The position numbers and the translations under genes were made by a program. The notes beneath the pieces were generated by a model. That model was not told the origin of the DNA. It worked only from the letters and a program-made list of their open reading frames with translations, and did not search any database. From the NCBI GenBank assembly GCA_027923505.1, contig BROI01000003.1, forward strand, positions 62,001 to 126,000: a stretch of 64,000 bases of DNA. The letters are read 5' to 3'. The stretch comes from Mayamaea pseudoterrestris. Lineage: Eukaryota; Bacillariophyta; Bacillariophyceae; Sellaphorales; Sellaphoraceae. Of the stretch, positions 14,491 to 25,267 are shown one piece after another. Each line of letters begins with the position of its first letter. The first letter of the stretch is position 1.

Positions 14491-15636
14491 ATGAAACATA
14501 CTGCAGGTAGTTTCTTACTGTATCTTCTTTCGTGCACATCCATGACAAGCGCCTTGGTCGCAACGTCAGCCTCCATGAGCACTCCAGCAGCACCACCATC
14601 TAGTCGGCATCAGCTCTACGACATGCCAGTCAGTAACAATGGTGCCAGATGTCGAATCATTATCTACAAGAAGAATCTACCCGTCGACATAATTCCTCCG
14701 TCGCAACTTGGAGGATTAAAGTCGGAGGAATACTTACAGACTCATCCGCAAGGAAAAATGCCTGCATTATCGGGTCCCGACGGTATCAAGCTTGGCGAAT
14801 CCGACACGATTGCAAGATATTTGCTGGCATCCTTTGCCGATCAAGGGCCTTCCTTTCAACCAGACAATCCGCAGTCCAACATGCTGGCTCGCATCCATGA
14901 CGTTTACATGGCGCCGATACAATCCTGCATGTATCGACTACCACCGCCGTTTGGATTGTATGGGACGCGATCCGATGCGCTCGACGAGTATGTCCATCAG
15001 TGCCACATATTAGAATCGCTCATGTCTTCGGACGGCTTGTATCTGTGCGGCGACCAAGTGTCGCTGGCGGACGCGACCATTTTTCCGTCGTGCGTCTTTG
15101 CGCATCACATGCTTCCAAAGTTTGATCGAAGGCTGCCGCCCAAGTTGCAAGCGTGGTTTGATGCGATTCGAGAACAAGATGACGTCTTTGCCAAGGTGTA
15201 CGAGGAAATGAACAATGCATTGCAAACGTGGGAAGCCAACGATCGCTGGGCGCCGCTGCTGGGAGCTGGGTGGCGCGACAATGAGCCCACCACGCTCTTT
15301 GACAAGATTCTCAGTGGGGACATCTCCGCCGAAGTTGTTCACGAGGACGACAAGGTGCTTGCATTCAATGATATTAATCCAGCGGGACCGGCTCATGTTT
15401 TGGTGATTCCCAAGGTACGAGCTGGCTTGACGCGACTGTCCAAGGCGACTGCCGAGCATGTTGAAATCCTCGGTCGATTGCTCGTGGCTGCATCCGACAT
15501 TGTCAAGAAAAAGGAACTGGGATTTGGAGACGGAGCGCGGATTGTGATCAACGATGGACCTGATGGTGGACAGGAAATCAATCATTTGCATGTGCACGTG
15601 ATTGGCGGACGGAAAATGTCGTGGCCGCCGGGTTGA
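14491..15636 (+). CDS. Secretory-leader GST-HINT fusion protein
   Basis: Single exon, 381 aa. Residues 1-22 are a likely signal peptide (FLLYLLSCTSMTSA), so the protein enters the secretory or plastid route. About 45-245 is a glutathione S-transferase fold: N-terminal thioredoxin-like half (CRIIIYKKNLPVDII, QGKMPAL, LGESDTIARYL) and helical half with LCGDQVSLADATIFPS. About 268-381 is a complete HIT domain of the HINT/PKCI branch: TLFDKILSGDISAEVV, ending HLHVHVIGGRKMSWPPG with the HxHxH triad and the typical C-terminal WPPG. GSTs conjugate or reduce substrates with glutathione; HINT proteins hydrolyse nucleoside phosphoramidates. The fusion puts both in one chain; the joint role is unknown. 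There is one continuous frame with no splice site at the junction, so the fusion is real at DNA level. Confidence 0.85.
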   Translation: MKHTAGSFLLYLLSCTSMTSALVATSASMSTPAAPPSSRHQLYDMPVSNNGARCRIIIYKKNLPVDIIPPSQLGGLKSEEYLQTHPQGKMPALSGPDGIKLGESDTIARYLLASFADQGPSFQPDNPQSNMLARIHDVYMAPIQSCMYRLPPPFGLYGTRSDALDEYVHQCHILESLMSSDGLYLCGDQVSLADATIFPSCVFAHHMLPKFDRRLPPKLQAWFDAIREQDDVFAKVYEEMNNALQTWEANDRWAPLLGAGWRDNEPTTLFDKILSGDISAEVVHEDDKVLAFNDINPAGPAHVLVIPKVRAGLTRLSKATAEHVEILGRLLVAASDIVKKKELGFGDGARIVINDGPDGGQEINHLHVHVIGGRKMSWPPG

Positions 15637-15905
15637 GGAGTAAACATGTTTGTTGTCCCGTCGCAGCTAGTGTTTACAATGGTAAGCGATACAACCATAG
15701 ACAAATCGAGTAGGCAATCATAACGAGATTCTTTATATACAATTAATAACCGTCGTATACAAAGCAACTCGCCAGGACAAGACCATCAAAAAGGGACAGG
15801 AGAGTTCTTGTGTTGACGTGGACCGAAATCCACTCCCACCACAAACTATTCTCTCCACCCAACATTCTTATATTCATTACAATTTCGTCGAGTCTCATAC
15901 GCTGG

Positions 15906-17471
15906 CTAACCAACATAGAGACTGCGATCAATGAGCGGCGGAATGGAGCGAATATCCGTGCCCAGTTCCTTTTCAACCTTGCGCAAATTGTCCTTGTCGT
16001 CGAGCGTAATCAAATTTACCGCCAAGCCCAAATGGCCAAAACGTCCCGACCGACCAATGCGATGAAGATAGGTTTCCGCATTCTTGGGAAAGTCGAAGTT
16101 AATGACGACGTTGACCGATTGAATCTAACAAAAGAGAGTAGAGAAGGAGGAATGGTGAGTATGTGGTTGTACGAAAGGACAAGCTCCGTCGAAAAGAACG
16201 ACCACTCACGTCAATGCCTCTCGTAAAGAGGTCACTCGTCACCAAGTGACGCGTCGCTCCGTTGCGAAACTCGTGAAACACGCGGTTGCGATTCGCCTGC
16301 TGCATCTTGGCGTGGATATAGTAACAAGAATATCCAAGCTCGGTAATCTTTTTGGCCAAGAGCTCGACTCGATTAACAGAGTTGCAAAAGATAATGCTCT
16401 GGTTGATTTCAAGCTTTGTAAAGAGCGTATTGAGGCAGTGAACCTTCTGGCGCTCCTCGACGTACGCATAAAATTGAGTAATACCTCGGAGCGTTAGTTC
16501 GTCCATGAGGTTAATGCTGTACGAGTTGGGAACAAACTCTTTGCAAAATGCCTTGACAGTGACTGGAAACGTGGCGCTAAAAAGGCAAATCTGGTGTTCC
16601 TTGTGGCAGCAGGCAATAATCTGCTCCAAGACGGGCTGAAACTCTGGTGACAAGAGCTTGTCCGCCTCGTCCATGATAATGGTCTTGACCTTTGACAAAT
16701 CAGCCACCTTTTTGGAGGCCAAGTCAAGAATGCGTCCCTGGTAAATGAGAAATTGACACGAGAGTGAGCGATCCGTACTCTTATTATGTCACAATCCTCA
16801 ACTCCAAGCACCACAACGATAACATACCGGAGTCGCAACAATGCAGTGAACGGGATTGTAAAGGCGCATGATATCGTCCTTGAGCGATGTTCCTCCAGTC
16901 GTGACCATGCACTGGATTCCCATGTGCTTGCCAAGCTCCTTGACAATAGCAGACGTTTGCAAAGCAAGTTCGCGGGTTGGGATCAAAATGACGACTGCGC
17001 AAAATTATCCAATAGAATGAGTGAGACACTAGTCTAGTCTGGCAAATTGCTCATCCATTCATGCAAACTACTAGCAGTGGTGTTCTCAGTGTTCTCACCT
17101 TGAATATAATCCTTCGTTGTATCAGTCTTTTCCAAACAAGGAATAATATAAGCTGCAGTCTTGCCCGTCCCATTCTTGGCTCTCGCAAGTACATTGCGGT
17201 TCTGCAGTATGACAGGAATGGCCTCCTCCTGAATGGGACTTGGCTTCTCAAAGCCCTTTTCGAAAATGCCCATGAGCAGCTCGCGCTTGAGAAAAAAGTC
17301 TTCAAAGTCGCGGCCCTTCGTGTCAGTGACATCCTCCGTCTTGTAGCGGTCGTCCTTCTTGGGAGCAGTCAGGCCGTCGCGAAAAGTATTCGTGTTTTGA
17401 ATAATGGTGGACGAGCCGTTCGTTTTGGTGGCGGCGGCGGCTGCTGGAGTTGTAGTTTTTGTGGATGCCAT
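15906..17471 (-). CDS. DHH1: DEAD-box RNA helicase, Dhh1/DDX6 family
   Basis: Four exons on the minus strand: 17471-17099, 16994-16828, 16737-16210, 16124-15906; GT-AG junctions keep frame and give 428 aa, the usual size of the family. A short Ser/Thr/Ala-rich N-tail precedes [29 protein letters not shown] (Q motif shown in part: FEKPSPIQ). All core motifs are present: [45 protein letters not shown] and [10 protein letters not shown]. The [17 protein letters not shown] stretch is diagnostic for Dhh1/DDX6/Me31B rather than eIF4A. The family represses translation and promotes decapping in P-bodies in the cytoplasm. It lies tail to tail with the GST-HINT gene. Extending exon 3 at its 3' side meets a stop, which supports the last intron. 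Confidence 0.93.
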
Positions 17472-17989
17472 GGTTGAAAGGGTTTTTGGCTTTTTTATTT
17501 TGAATGGCTCGCTCGCTGATGGAGAATTACTTGCTATTTTTGCTTGCTTAACTTTCCCTTACAGTAACAGAGATCTGTCGAACGTGGTAGCAGTCTTTAG
17601 TCCAATGGATCTCCGCGTTCAGCCACTCGATCTTTTCGAGGTGACGCGTGTCGGCTTCTCGTTCGCTTCTTTCTCTAGCAAGCCTTTCGTCGCTCTACTC
17701 TCCAATCAACTCTGTTCCTTCCTCTCTGCTACTACCAAGTCTCCTACGTTGGCACGACGCAACTACTAGCCTTTAAATCCCGCTGCTGCTGCAACCCTTC
17801 GCTCGCTCTTGCACTTTTTTGGCAGCGCGGAGGATCTCTCGTGAGCGTGTCCGAAGGTCGGCTGTGACGTGGCAAGACGTCATCCTTAGCGGCCAGGAAG
17901 GAGTGGACGGACGAGCAGACGCTTGATCGCGAAAGCCAACCGTCCGTCACATTCTTTGCAACTGTTCCTTGGCAATAATTAAATCTACC
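17472..17989. promoter_or_regulatory. Divergent promoter region, DHH1 / L1-domain gene
   Basis: About 520 bp between divergent genes. It contains TGACGTGG (17865-17872) and GACGTCAT (17876-17883), two CRE half-type sites 3 bp apart about 110 bp before the ATG at 17990, but no ACCGGT partner. Pyrimidine-rich tracts occupy 17650-17720. No supported gene. Confidence 0.4.
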
Positions 17990-19621
17990 ATGGCGGCAGC
18001 AACCAAGCAAGCCGCTAAAGCGCCCATTGCAGCAGGCAAGACGCAAGCCAAAGCAGTAAAGAAGGAAAAGTCTAGCAAGAATAAAGCTGACAAAACAACA
18101 TCAATATCAGATTCCGTCGTCAAGCAAAGCATTCAAACGTCTAAAACAAAAATCGACTCGGCGCAACTCAAGCGAGCACTGGATGCGTTGCTGCAGCACG
18201 AGACGAAAAAGCAGGAGGAAACGTCAGGCAAGCAACTTATAGAATCAGATGTTCCAGTGCAAATTCAAATTGGCCTCTTAAAGGCACCTGGCTACGCTAG
18301 TCCAAAGCCTCATCGCATTCTACTACCACATTCGATTCGAACCAGCAACGATGACCTTCCGGAAGTATGTCTCATTGTCAAGGATGCAAGTAAAGAGTGG
18401 CTGCAGGAGTTGCTTCCGCATTTTCCGGAACATTTGGGATGCATCACGAAAATATTGACGCTAACGTCATTGCGCACCAAGCATCAAACCTTTGCGCAAA
18501 AGCGAGCGCTCGCGTCCAAATACTCTCACTTTTTGGCCGACGATCGCATATTGCCAATGCTTCCATCCACTCTCGGCAAGGAGTTTTACCGACAACACAA
18601 GATTGTTCCCGTCAGCTTGACTCGCAAGGAGGCTTTGCCGTTCACCATTCAACGTGCCATGTCATCGACGCACTTGAAAATGGCCAAGGGCACGTGTTTG
18701 ACCGTGGCGGTTGGCACCATCAAACATTCTTCCGACGAGTTGCTGGACAATTGTTTGGCAGCCGTTGCGCAGTGCGTCGAGCATGTGCCACGGCAGTGGA
18801 AGAATGTGCTTTCACTTTGTTTGAAAACGCCGCGCAGCATGGCGCTGCCCTTTTACAACCAATTGCCCGAGCAGCTACTGGATGTTTCCACTTTGCGGAG
18901 TCAAGCGGAAATTGATGAGGAAATGAAATTGAAAAAGGCCGAGGAAGCCAAGCTTAAAAAGGAACAAGCTGTTGTCAAGAAGGAGAAGCGAGCCTTGTCG
19001 GACGAAAAGAGTCCATTGCTGCGAGCGCTGAAGAAGCAAAAGGCGGCCGAGGAAGAGTTGAAAGCTAAAACATTGAGCAAATCAGAAGAAAAGGCACAAA
19101 AGGATGATGCCAAAAATTCTGCAGGCAAGGAGAAGGCGCCAAAGGATGAGGAGAAGGCGCCAAAGGACGAGAAGAAAGCAGTCGTGCCACCTGCCGGCGA
19201 AAAGGAAAAGACTACGAGCAAGAAGGAATCTGCCGCAAAGAGCGAAACGCCGTCCACCAAGAAGCGAGACGAACCCGATCAAGCGGACAAGTCGAGCGCC
19301 AAGAGGGCAAAAAAGACACCGGAAAAAGCTGTAACCACGGTTGAGAAAAAGACGAAGGATGCACCAGCCGCGCCTGCTGCTATGAACGACAAGTACATTG
19401 CGAGCAAGTCTTTCACCGGCAGCAAAAAGGGCTACGTGTTTAAAAAGGGACCCCAGGGACTTGGTTACTACAAGGATCAGCCTCCGGTCGTTGATACCCT
19501 GGCGATGGAAGCCTTGCTCCGCATGGCCAAGGAGAAGGGTCGCGCTGGCGCCGGCAAGAAGAAGCATTCTGGTGGTGGTGGCGGTTTCAAGGGAAAGAAG
19601 AGCTCCCGTGGAAGGAGATGA
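17990..19621 (+). CDS. Nucleolar ribosomal L1-domain protein (RSL1D1/UTP30-like)
   Basis: Single exon, 543 aa from the ATG in ACCATGGCGG. After a Lys/Ala-rich N-tail, residues about 55-300 form a ribosomal L1 fold of the RSL1D1/Cic1/Utp30 type (LLKAPGYASPKPHRILLPH; VPVSLTRKEALPFTIQRAM; TVAVGTIKHSSDELLDNCLA). The next 150 residues are a Lys/Glu/Ala coiled linker with KAPKDEEKAPKDEKKA-type micro-repeats. The C-terminus carries SKSFTGSKKGYVFKKGPQGL and GYYKD, a motif I know from other diatom nucleolar proteins, and a Gly-Arg-Lys-rich tail. The family acts in pre-rRNA processing and 60S/40S assembly in the nucleolus. This agrees with Rrp17 also being in the window, although far away. The exact orthologue (Cic1 or Utp30) cannot be fixed by eye. 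Confidence 0.85.
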   Translation: MAAATKQAAKAPIAAGKTQAKAVKKEKSSKNKADKTTSISDSVVKQSIQTSKTKIDSAQLKRALDALLQHETKKQEETSGKQLIESDVPVQIQIGLLKAPGYASPKPHRILLPHSIRTSNDDLPEVCLIVKDASKEWLQELLPHFPEHLGCITKILTLTSLRTKHQTFAQKRALASKYSHFLADDRILPMLPSTLGKEFYRQHKIVPVSLTRKEALPFTIQRAMSSTHLKMAKGTCLTVAVGTIKHSSDELLDNCLAAVAQCVEHVPRQWKNVLSLCLKTPRSMALPFYNQLPEQLLDVSTLRSQAEIDEEMKLKKAEEAKLKKEQAVVKKEKRALSDEKSPLLRALKKQKAAEEELKAKTLSKSEEKAQKDDAKNSAGKEKAPKDEEKAPKDEKKAVVPPAGEKEKTTSKKESAAKSETPSTKKRDEPDQADKSSAKRAKKTPEKAVTTVEKKTKDAPAAPAAMNDKYIASKSFTGSKKGYVFKKGPQGLGYYKDQPPVVDTLAMEALLRMAKEKGRAGAGKKKHSGGGGGFKGKKSSRGRR

Positions 19622-19881
19622 ATACTAAAATGAGTTCAACTAATAACCTCTTTTATGTACATTCGATTAAAGTCAATATACGTTTATTTGAATGTCATCC
19701 GTGTCTTTCGTAAAGTATAACGCAAGCAGGATGCCAAGCACTCATCGAACACCAGGGCTCGGCAGCACTGCTATGCTAAAAATGATAGAGAGACCACACA
19801 GTACTTGCCGCTATTTACACTGTATGAATGGCTGTTTGAGTCAGTCACAGATGAGTGAGATTATAAACACTACTATTAAAT

Positions 19882-21579
19882 TTAAACGCCGCTTCCCGTG
19901 TCATTGCTCTTGAATTCAACATTACCCTTGCGCTTGCGGCACATGAAGAAGTAAATGAGCGCAAAAAGAGCTAGCAAACCAATCGGCAAACCGACAGCCA
20001 GTCCCATGTTGACGTCAGAGTTGCTGCTGCTGCCCTTGCGTCCGCTTCCACATGGACCGGCACCAGCCTCATACTCGCCCGTTGCCTCATTGTAGAGACC
20101 ACCGACATCGGCGCACGTAACACCAAGGCATCCGTAATTGCGCTCCATGGCTCCCTTGTAAACACCATAGTCAGTTGTGCCTCCCTTTCCAAGCCACATT
20201 TGGTCTTTAAGAGTCGCAGCATCTTCGGCATTGCAGGCATTGATCATGGGGAGGACACCAGCGAGAAAGACAGCACCTTCAGCCTCGGCTTCAACGTCGA
20301 ACGGCTCGTTTTCAAGCTTCCAAGCGTAACGGAGCGATCCTTGAATGTAAGGGACCCACATCTTCTTGACAATCTTTTCCTTGATTGTTCTTCCCGCAGC
20401 GCAATCCTTTTGCGCCAGGACTCTCTTTCCCTCGTCGAAAAGCTTGAAGACCTCAATGTTGATCTTCGATGTGCCAGTTAGCTCATTGCCATTGGATCCG
20501 CACGTCTTGAAGTTGGCGCATCGCTTTTCCGCAAGAGAGTAGAAAAAGAGACCATCTCCGCTTCCGTCCGTTTCCTCCAACGATCCTGTGTAAAATGCGA
20601 CTGCCTCGTCCCACGCATGAACGGCATCCAAATTGCACTCGGTCGTGTCGCAGCCGCGCTCGCAGTCGTCAATGGCGTCCTCCATTTCGCGAATGGCGTA
20701 CATGGCAACGTTCATGTAGGAGGTTCCCTTTTTTGCCGCCTCGACGCGGGCGGCGGGGTCAATGCTGGCAAAGTCAACGTTGCCATTCTTGAGTCCAGCG
20801 TCTTCACCAAGCAATGCGCCCGAGATCCACTTGTCGGCATAGTCGTAGGTTCCGTAATAGTCGACAAACTTTTGAAAGTCGGGAAAGAATGGATTGGATG
20901 TATCTTCGGCGGGGCGGTATCGTTCATTGGCGTTGATGCTAAAGCCTCGAATGGTGCGCGCGTTGGTGTTGACCACACTGGTGTATGGTACCGTCTTGCC
21001 GTTGGCGGTAAGGTCTCCACCAGCGTCGCTGAAGCAGCCCTCCGTCATTGGCTGTGAGCTTCCTCCCACCATGCAGCGAACGTGATTGTCTTGGTCCTCC
21101 GAGACTTCGTACTCAACTTCAATGGAGGTGGCTCCCGCCCGGGCGGCAGTGGTTGTCACTCCACTCGTGTTGGAACCATCGTTGGCCTTTCCCGTGACGC
21201 GGGTTCCCGCCGGAATGACAGATTCCAAGGCGGTGACGGTAATGGTGGCGGTTGACTTTGACGCAAATCCCTCCGAGTAAACAGAGTAGGCCGCAGTGAA
21301 GTCGGGGGTTTCGAGGCCAAGGTGCGTCTCGATCTCTTGCTGATCCAGATCAAGCGCGTTCTAAAGGGGAATGCAAAGAAAAAAATGATGGGTGAGTTGA
21401 ATGCCTTCCACAGAAAGATTTCAATCGATAAGAGTTTCACTTACATGATCCGTCACAACCGTCTCTGGCTCGTATCCAGCAATCTTGGCGTAGCTGAGCT
21501 GCCGCGAGGTGCGAAGGGATGCGACTGGCATGGTGGAGACGCCAAGCACCAGGAATAAAGGAACAGAGAATCGCAACAT
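19882..21579 (-). CDS. FEA1-like iron-assimilation protein with C-terminal membrane anchor
   Basis: Two exons: 21579-21445 (45 codons) and 21360-19882; the 84-bp intron has GTAAGT and TTTAG ends. The product is 537 aa. Residues 1-21 are a signal peptide (LFLVLGVSTMPVAS). Residues about 205-475 match the algal low-iron-inducible FEA1 family: FVDYYGTYDYADKWISGALL, YMNVAMYAIREMEDAIDDC, VHAWDEAVAFYTGSLE, paired cysteines throughout. A glycine-serine linker is followed by a transmembrane helix at about 494-517 and a short basic cytoplasmic tail (CRKRKG). FEA1 in green algae is periplasmic and helps high-affinity iron uptake; this one is predicted to be a type I plasma-membrane protein. Residues 46-200 are an extra N-terminal region with cysteines and beta-like text. 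Confidence 0.85.
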
Positions 21580-21981
21580 GTTCAACAACAGCAACAATGT
21601 TGATTTTCGATTTGGTTTTATGCATGGCCAGCGGTCAAGGTGCACCAAGGTCGCGTGTCTTTGCGTGCGCAACACGCATTGTTCCTTCCAATGACATGCC
21701 TGCAATTAACGCGGAATGCAATCGTTCATGTCACACTTGCGACAAAAATCGATTCGTTATGATGGCGCCTGCGCAACTATGGATCTTTGCGTCCTTCACG
21801 CGGTGCCGCTGCGGCACGTTTAACGTGTCGCGCTACGACATGAAGCAAAAAGTTCGTCCGATGCACCATGGCTTGCTCCATGATTAAAAAACCTTCAAAG
21901 AAAGTTCAAACGCATGTCTAACAAACAACATCGATTTCAATTGGACTTCACACTTTGTACAAACCATCTTTAAATACGCAA
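21580..21981. promoter_or_regulatory. Divergent promoter region, FEA1-like gene / GT31 gene
   Basis: About 400 bp upstream of both genes. It contains the inverted repeat GCGGTGCCGCTGCGGCAC near 21800-21817 and CGTTTAACGTGTCGCG just after it. If an iron-responsive element exists for the FEA1-like gene it should lie here, but I cannot name one. No supported frame. Confidence 0.4.
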
Positions 21982-23330
21982 ATGGCCATCATATCTGATG
22001 AGGCTACAATCGGACATCAGCAGCAGCGATCGACGGTGCAACAGCAACAACGACAACGTCGTTCACTATTTCTCCGTCAGAAACCGTTCAAAGTCTGCAT
22101 AATATTGACTCTTTCTATAGCTACCATTGTGACAATGCTGCAATCCATGGGTCAATTGAACGGGAACTACAGTTTGCTGCTGACTTCCACGGCGGAGCAA
22201 CGAATGACACTGACAGACCGTGCCTGGGAGCGAGAAAAGACGAGGAGAAGAATCATTCACGACAGACTGCAGCAACGACAAGTCATTGAAAGTATGACTA
22301 ATGCAACTGATGCAGCACAACATCCATTGGCTCCAGCTGGAACCTTGCCAAAGATTCCCAGCTCGGGCAAGTTTGATTGGCATTTACCTCCAGTTCGCAG
22401 CGAGTATACCCTTTCCGAACCTCAATTGTTTGCGAACGACACCATGATTGTCATTGTCTTGTCAGCGCGAGGCAACTTTGAGCGGCGCGCCGTGGTGCGC
22501 GAAACGTGGGCGCGTCGTCACGCCGTCTACTTTGTCGTTGGAGCGCCAGTGTTGCCGGAAGATGTTCACATACAAAAGCAACTACGCAAGGAGCAAGAGC
22601 AATATAATGACATTATTGACTCACTACATCCAGACATGTATTCCAGTCTACCGTACAAGTTGCGATTTGCATACCAATGGGTCATTACTCGCTTGCCTCG
22701 AGCAGAGTGGATTGTCAAGGTGGATGACGATACGGTGGTACGAGTCGACACGTTGCAGAATGCCTTTTTGCGCAGCTTCAATCCGCATATTCCAGTGGTG
22801 GTTGGACGCATCATTGAGAGATCGCCCGTGGCGCGGACGGGAAAGTGGCGTGAATTAAACTATCCTGAAACGCACTATCCATTTTGGCCGCAAGGTTCTT
22901 GTGTAAGTCAAGTGACTGCTGCAACGATGACTTTTGTAGATGCCACAAATCTCATTTGCTCATTGCCAACTACGCGTTACTATTACAGGGCCACGTTGTA
23001 TCGCGAGTCGTCGCTGCGTACATTGCCAGCATGACACCAAAATCATTCACCTACTATCAAGGCGAAGACGTTTCACTTGGCATTTGGCTCGACCAGGCAC
23101 CACCCGACAAGTTAGAGCCAGTATCATGGATTCACTCCAGATACTTTTCCAATGATGGCGCATGTTTCAAGCATGCGTGGCTCATCATGGGGCATGGAAT
23201 ATCGGCCGAGCAAATGCGAGCCTGTTACTCCGCCAAGGATGAATGGCCCGTGGAAGAAGTGACGAACAAGCTTTGGAATTATTGGACAGTGGACACGTTA
23301 AAGTGGAAAAAGGAGCAGCAGACTTGGTAG
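21982..23330 (+). CDS. Type II membrane glycosyltransferase, GT31 (beta-1,3-galactosyltransferase-like)
   Basis: Two exons, 21982-22902 and 22989-23330, with an 86-bp GTAAGT/TTACAG intron; 420 aa. The cytoplasmic tail is Gln-rich (HQQQRSTVQQQQRQRR), followed by a signal anchor at about 37-54 (VCIILTLSIATIVTML). The catalytic domain shows the GT31 hallmarks: VIVLSARGNFERRAVVRETW, YKLRFAYQWVITRLP, the DxD site VKVDDDTVV near residue 247, and YYQGEDVSLGIWLDQ. It transfers a hexose from a UDP-sugar in the Golgi; the exact sugar cannot be read. It is followed 200 bp downstream, in the same direction, by a second glycosyltransferase-like gene. The start is the first in-frame ATG. Confidence 0.85.
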
Positions 23331-23533
23331 CTTTACGTTAAGAGTTAAGACGTGCCTGCCTATCATGAATCTGAAATGGCGTTCGCACCGGTAGTCAAAT
23401 CTACATCTTAGCGGCACTCAATTTTTGGGAGTCTTGCAAAAGCGCACCTCGTCATTCGTTCGCCGAAGCGTGACAAAGGAGGACACGACAACATGGACCG
23501 CTCCCATCGACTACACACGTCGACTCCACCACC

Positions 23534-25162
23534 ATGATGAACGCGTCTTCTCCAGTTGCCATGCGGATACGGACTCCCTTGTCGTCTCCGCAGTCCAAGC
23601 ACCGCCATGATTCAACGTCGCCGCCGCGATATTCACCGTCACGCTTCGCGAAATCCCGCTTCACCATTGGCCCGTCACTCATGGTGCGCCTTTTACTTCC
23701 GTGCACGCTGCCGCTCCTGCTGATCACGCAGTGGGTGCTGCAAACCAAACACATGCAGCAGCCATATGACTTGATATTAGGATCGTCGTCGTCCGAGGAT
23801 GCTGCGGATGGGAGCTTGGATTCGTCCGATTCGGAATTGATCATGGTACGCGCCAACACCTCAACGTTGCAACTAACGAGTCTAGTTGAATCTTCGAGAC
23901 GAGCGGAACCAAATGAAGCAGAGTTACTGCAGCAGGAGCAACAAGATCGACTATATTCTGCGCAACAGCAAGACGCTTTGCCATCATTATCGTTTCCGTT
24001 CGTTCGCGATTCGAAACGTCCACTATCCGTGGCATGGGTGGCTGGCCGCAGCAACCAGACGGATCCAGTTGTAAGCTATTTGGACGATGCATTGGACCGG
24101 TCCAAATACATGCAGCTGGTGCAACGAGTGGACTATACAGTCGATGCGCGAATTCGGAAGGTTGACAAGCTGGAGGCATGGACACCAATGGTCTACGTGA
24201 TTGACTGGGCGAGTCTAGAGCGAGACTGTCACGTGTTGGAACGCCTCTTTCTGCAACAAAATAGTGGAGCAACGTTAGAAGATAATGCGTTTCTATTCTA
24301 TCATGACACGACGAACAGTGCCCGCGTCGTTCAGTGTCGTAATGTCGATGAACAATTCTCTGGACAACGAGTGTTTTACGCCAAGCAAAGCATTGTGCAA
24401 GATCGCTACTGGAACGCGACGCTGCAATGGATTGAACCAGGAAGTCTGCTTGATGGGCTGGTGAGTGAAACGACACATCAAGCGACCATATTGTACGCGC
24501 CACAAACCTTGTCGGAAGTCTTTGTGCATCGCATTGACACTGCGCTAGCCAGACGCAAGCGCCAAAAGGTGCTGGACACGCTTCCATCGCGCCACCGTCC
24601 CATTGACGTTGTTGTCATGTCTGGCAACGCGAGTTGCTCCCACTATGGCTCGCTTCGTGAACACGTGACGAAGCAAGTGTTGCAGCATGCTATGAAACAA
24701 AACTATACGGTCAAGTTGATTGGCGAGCCCAATGAAGTCATTGTGAACGATACGTTAATTGACGACCTGATGACTGCCAAGATTGCAGTGTTTGCGCAGC
24801 CCGATGAATGGCAAGAAACGACTGGAATGCTGGAAGCCATGGCGAGCGGAGCGCTCGTTGTGAGTGACAGAGTCTTGCAACCCACATATTCAGCTAGTTT
24901 AAATCATAGCGGCTTGGTGGACGAACAGAATGTGTTATTTTACAACGATATTAGTTCACTCTTGCAGATACTGGATGACTACTTGGAGAATGGAGACAGA
25001 CGCAAAACTGTTGTCAAAGCCGGATGGGAGTACAGCATGGGAACGCGGAGATCATGGCAGGGAATGGAAACGCTTCTGTTTGGATCACCGGGAACACATG
25101 CCGGACAGCCTTTTGAAAAGGCACCGTCTCGAAGACATGCAACTTTTAATCATGGCGAGTGA
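23534..25162 (+). CDS. Type II membrane protein with GT-B glycosyltransferase-like C-terminus
   Basis: Single exon, 542 aa, ATG in CACCATGATG. A Ser/Pro-rich cytoplasmic tail precedes a signal anchor near 50-68 (MVRLLLPCTLPLLLITQWVL). The lumenal part has many N-glycosylation sequons. The C-terminal half matches the nucleotide-sugar half of GT-B enzymes of the Glyco_trans_1_2/DUF3880-like group: IDVVVMSGNASC, KIAVFAQPDEWQETTGMLEA, MASGALVVSDRVLQ, then a DISSLLQILDDYL helix. It probably acts in the Golgi. The weak N-terminal half leaves open that it is a non-catalytic relative. An ACCGGT box lies upstream at 23387-23392 (TTCGCACCGGTAG). Confidence 0.7.
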   Translation: MMNASSPVAMRIRTPLSSPQSKHRHDSTSPPRYSPSRFAKSRFTIGPSLMVRLLLPCTLPLLLITQWVLQTKHMQQPYDLILGSSSSEDAADGSLDSSDSELIMVRANTSTLQLTSLVESSRRAEPNEAELLQQEQQDRLYSAQQQDALPSLSFPFVRDSKRPLSVAWVAGRSNQTDPVVSYLDDALDRSKYMQLVQRVDYTVDARIRKVDKLEAWTPMVYVIDWASLERDCHVLERLFLQQNSGATLEDNAFLFYHDTTNSARVVQCRNVDEQFSGQRVFYAKQSIVQDRYWNATLQWIEPGSLLDGLVSETTHQATILYAPQTLSEVFVHRIDTALARRKRQKVLDTLPSRHRPIDVVVMSGNASCSHYGSLREHVTKQVLQHAMKQNYTVKLIGEPNEVIVNDTLIDDLMTAKIAVFAQPDEWQETTGMLEAMASGALVVSDRVLQPTYSASLNHSGLVDEQNVLFYNDISSLLQILDDYLENGDRRKTVVKAGWEYSMGTRRSWQGMETLLFGSPGTHAGQPFEKAPSRRHATFNHGE

Positions 25163-25267
25163 GTATTATGCTTCTCTTGATTCATGCGCGTGCCATATCT
25201 CGTGCACCCGCGCCGACACCACTTTTGTACTGTACAAATATAATAGAGTTAAATTTATTGGCAGTGG

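Noticed and set aside
17404-17769. Plus-strand 121-codon frame over the DHH1 start and promoter
   Set aside because: It overlaps the conserved DHH1 first exon in antisense and reads as hydrophobic noise.
18100-18130. Search for tRNA, rRNA, CRISPR or operon-like ribosome binding sites across the window
   Set aside because: No cloverleaf with a GGTTCRA arm and acceptor pair, no spaced direct repeats of CRISPR type and no bacterial-style gene chains were found; the window is eukaryotic.
20010-20017. TGACGTCA inside the FEA1-like coding region
   Set aside because: It lies in an exon and has no ACCGGT partner; likely chance, and counted as evidence against over-reading single CRE hits.
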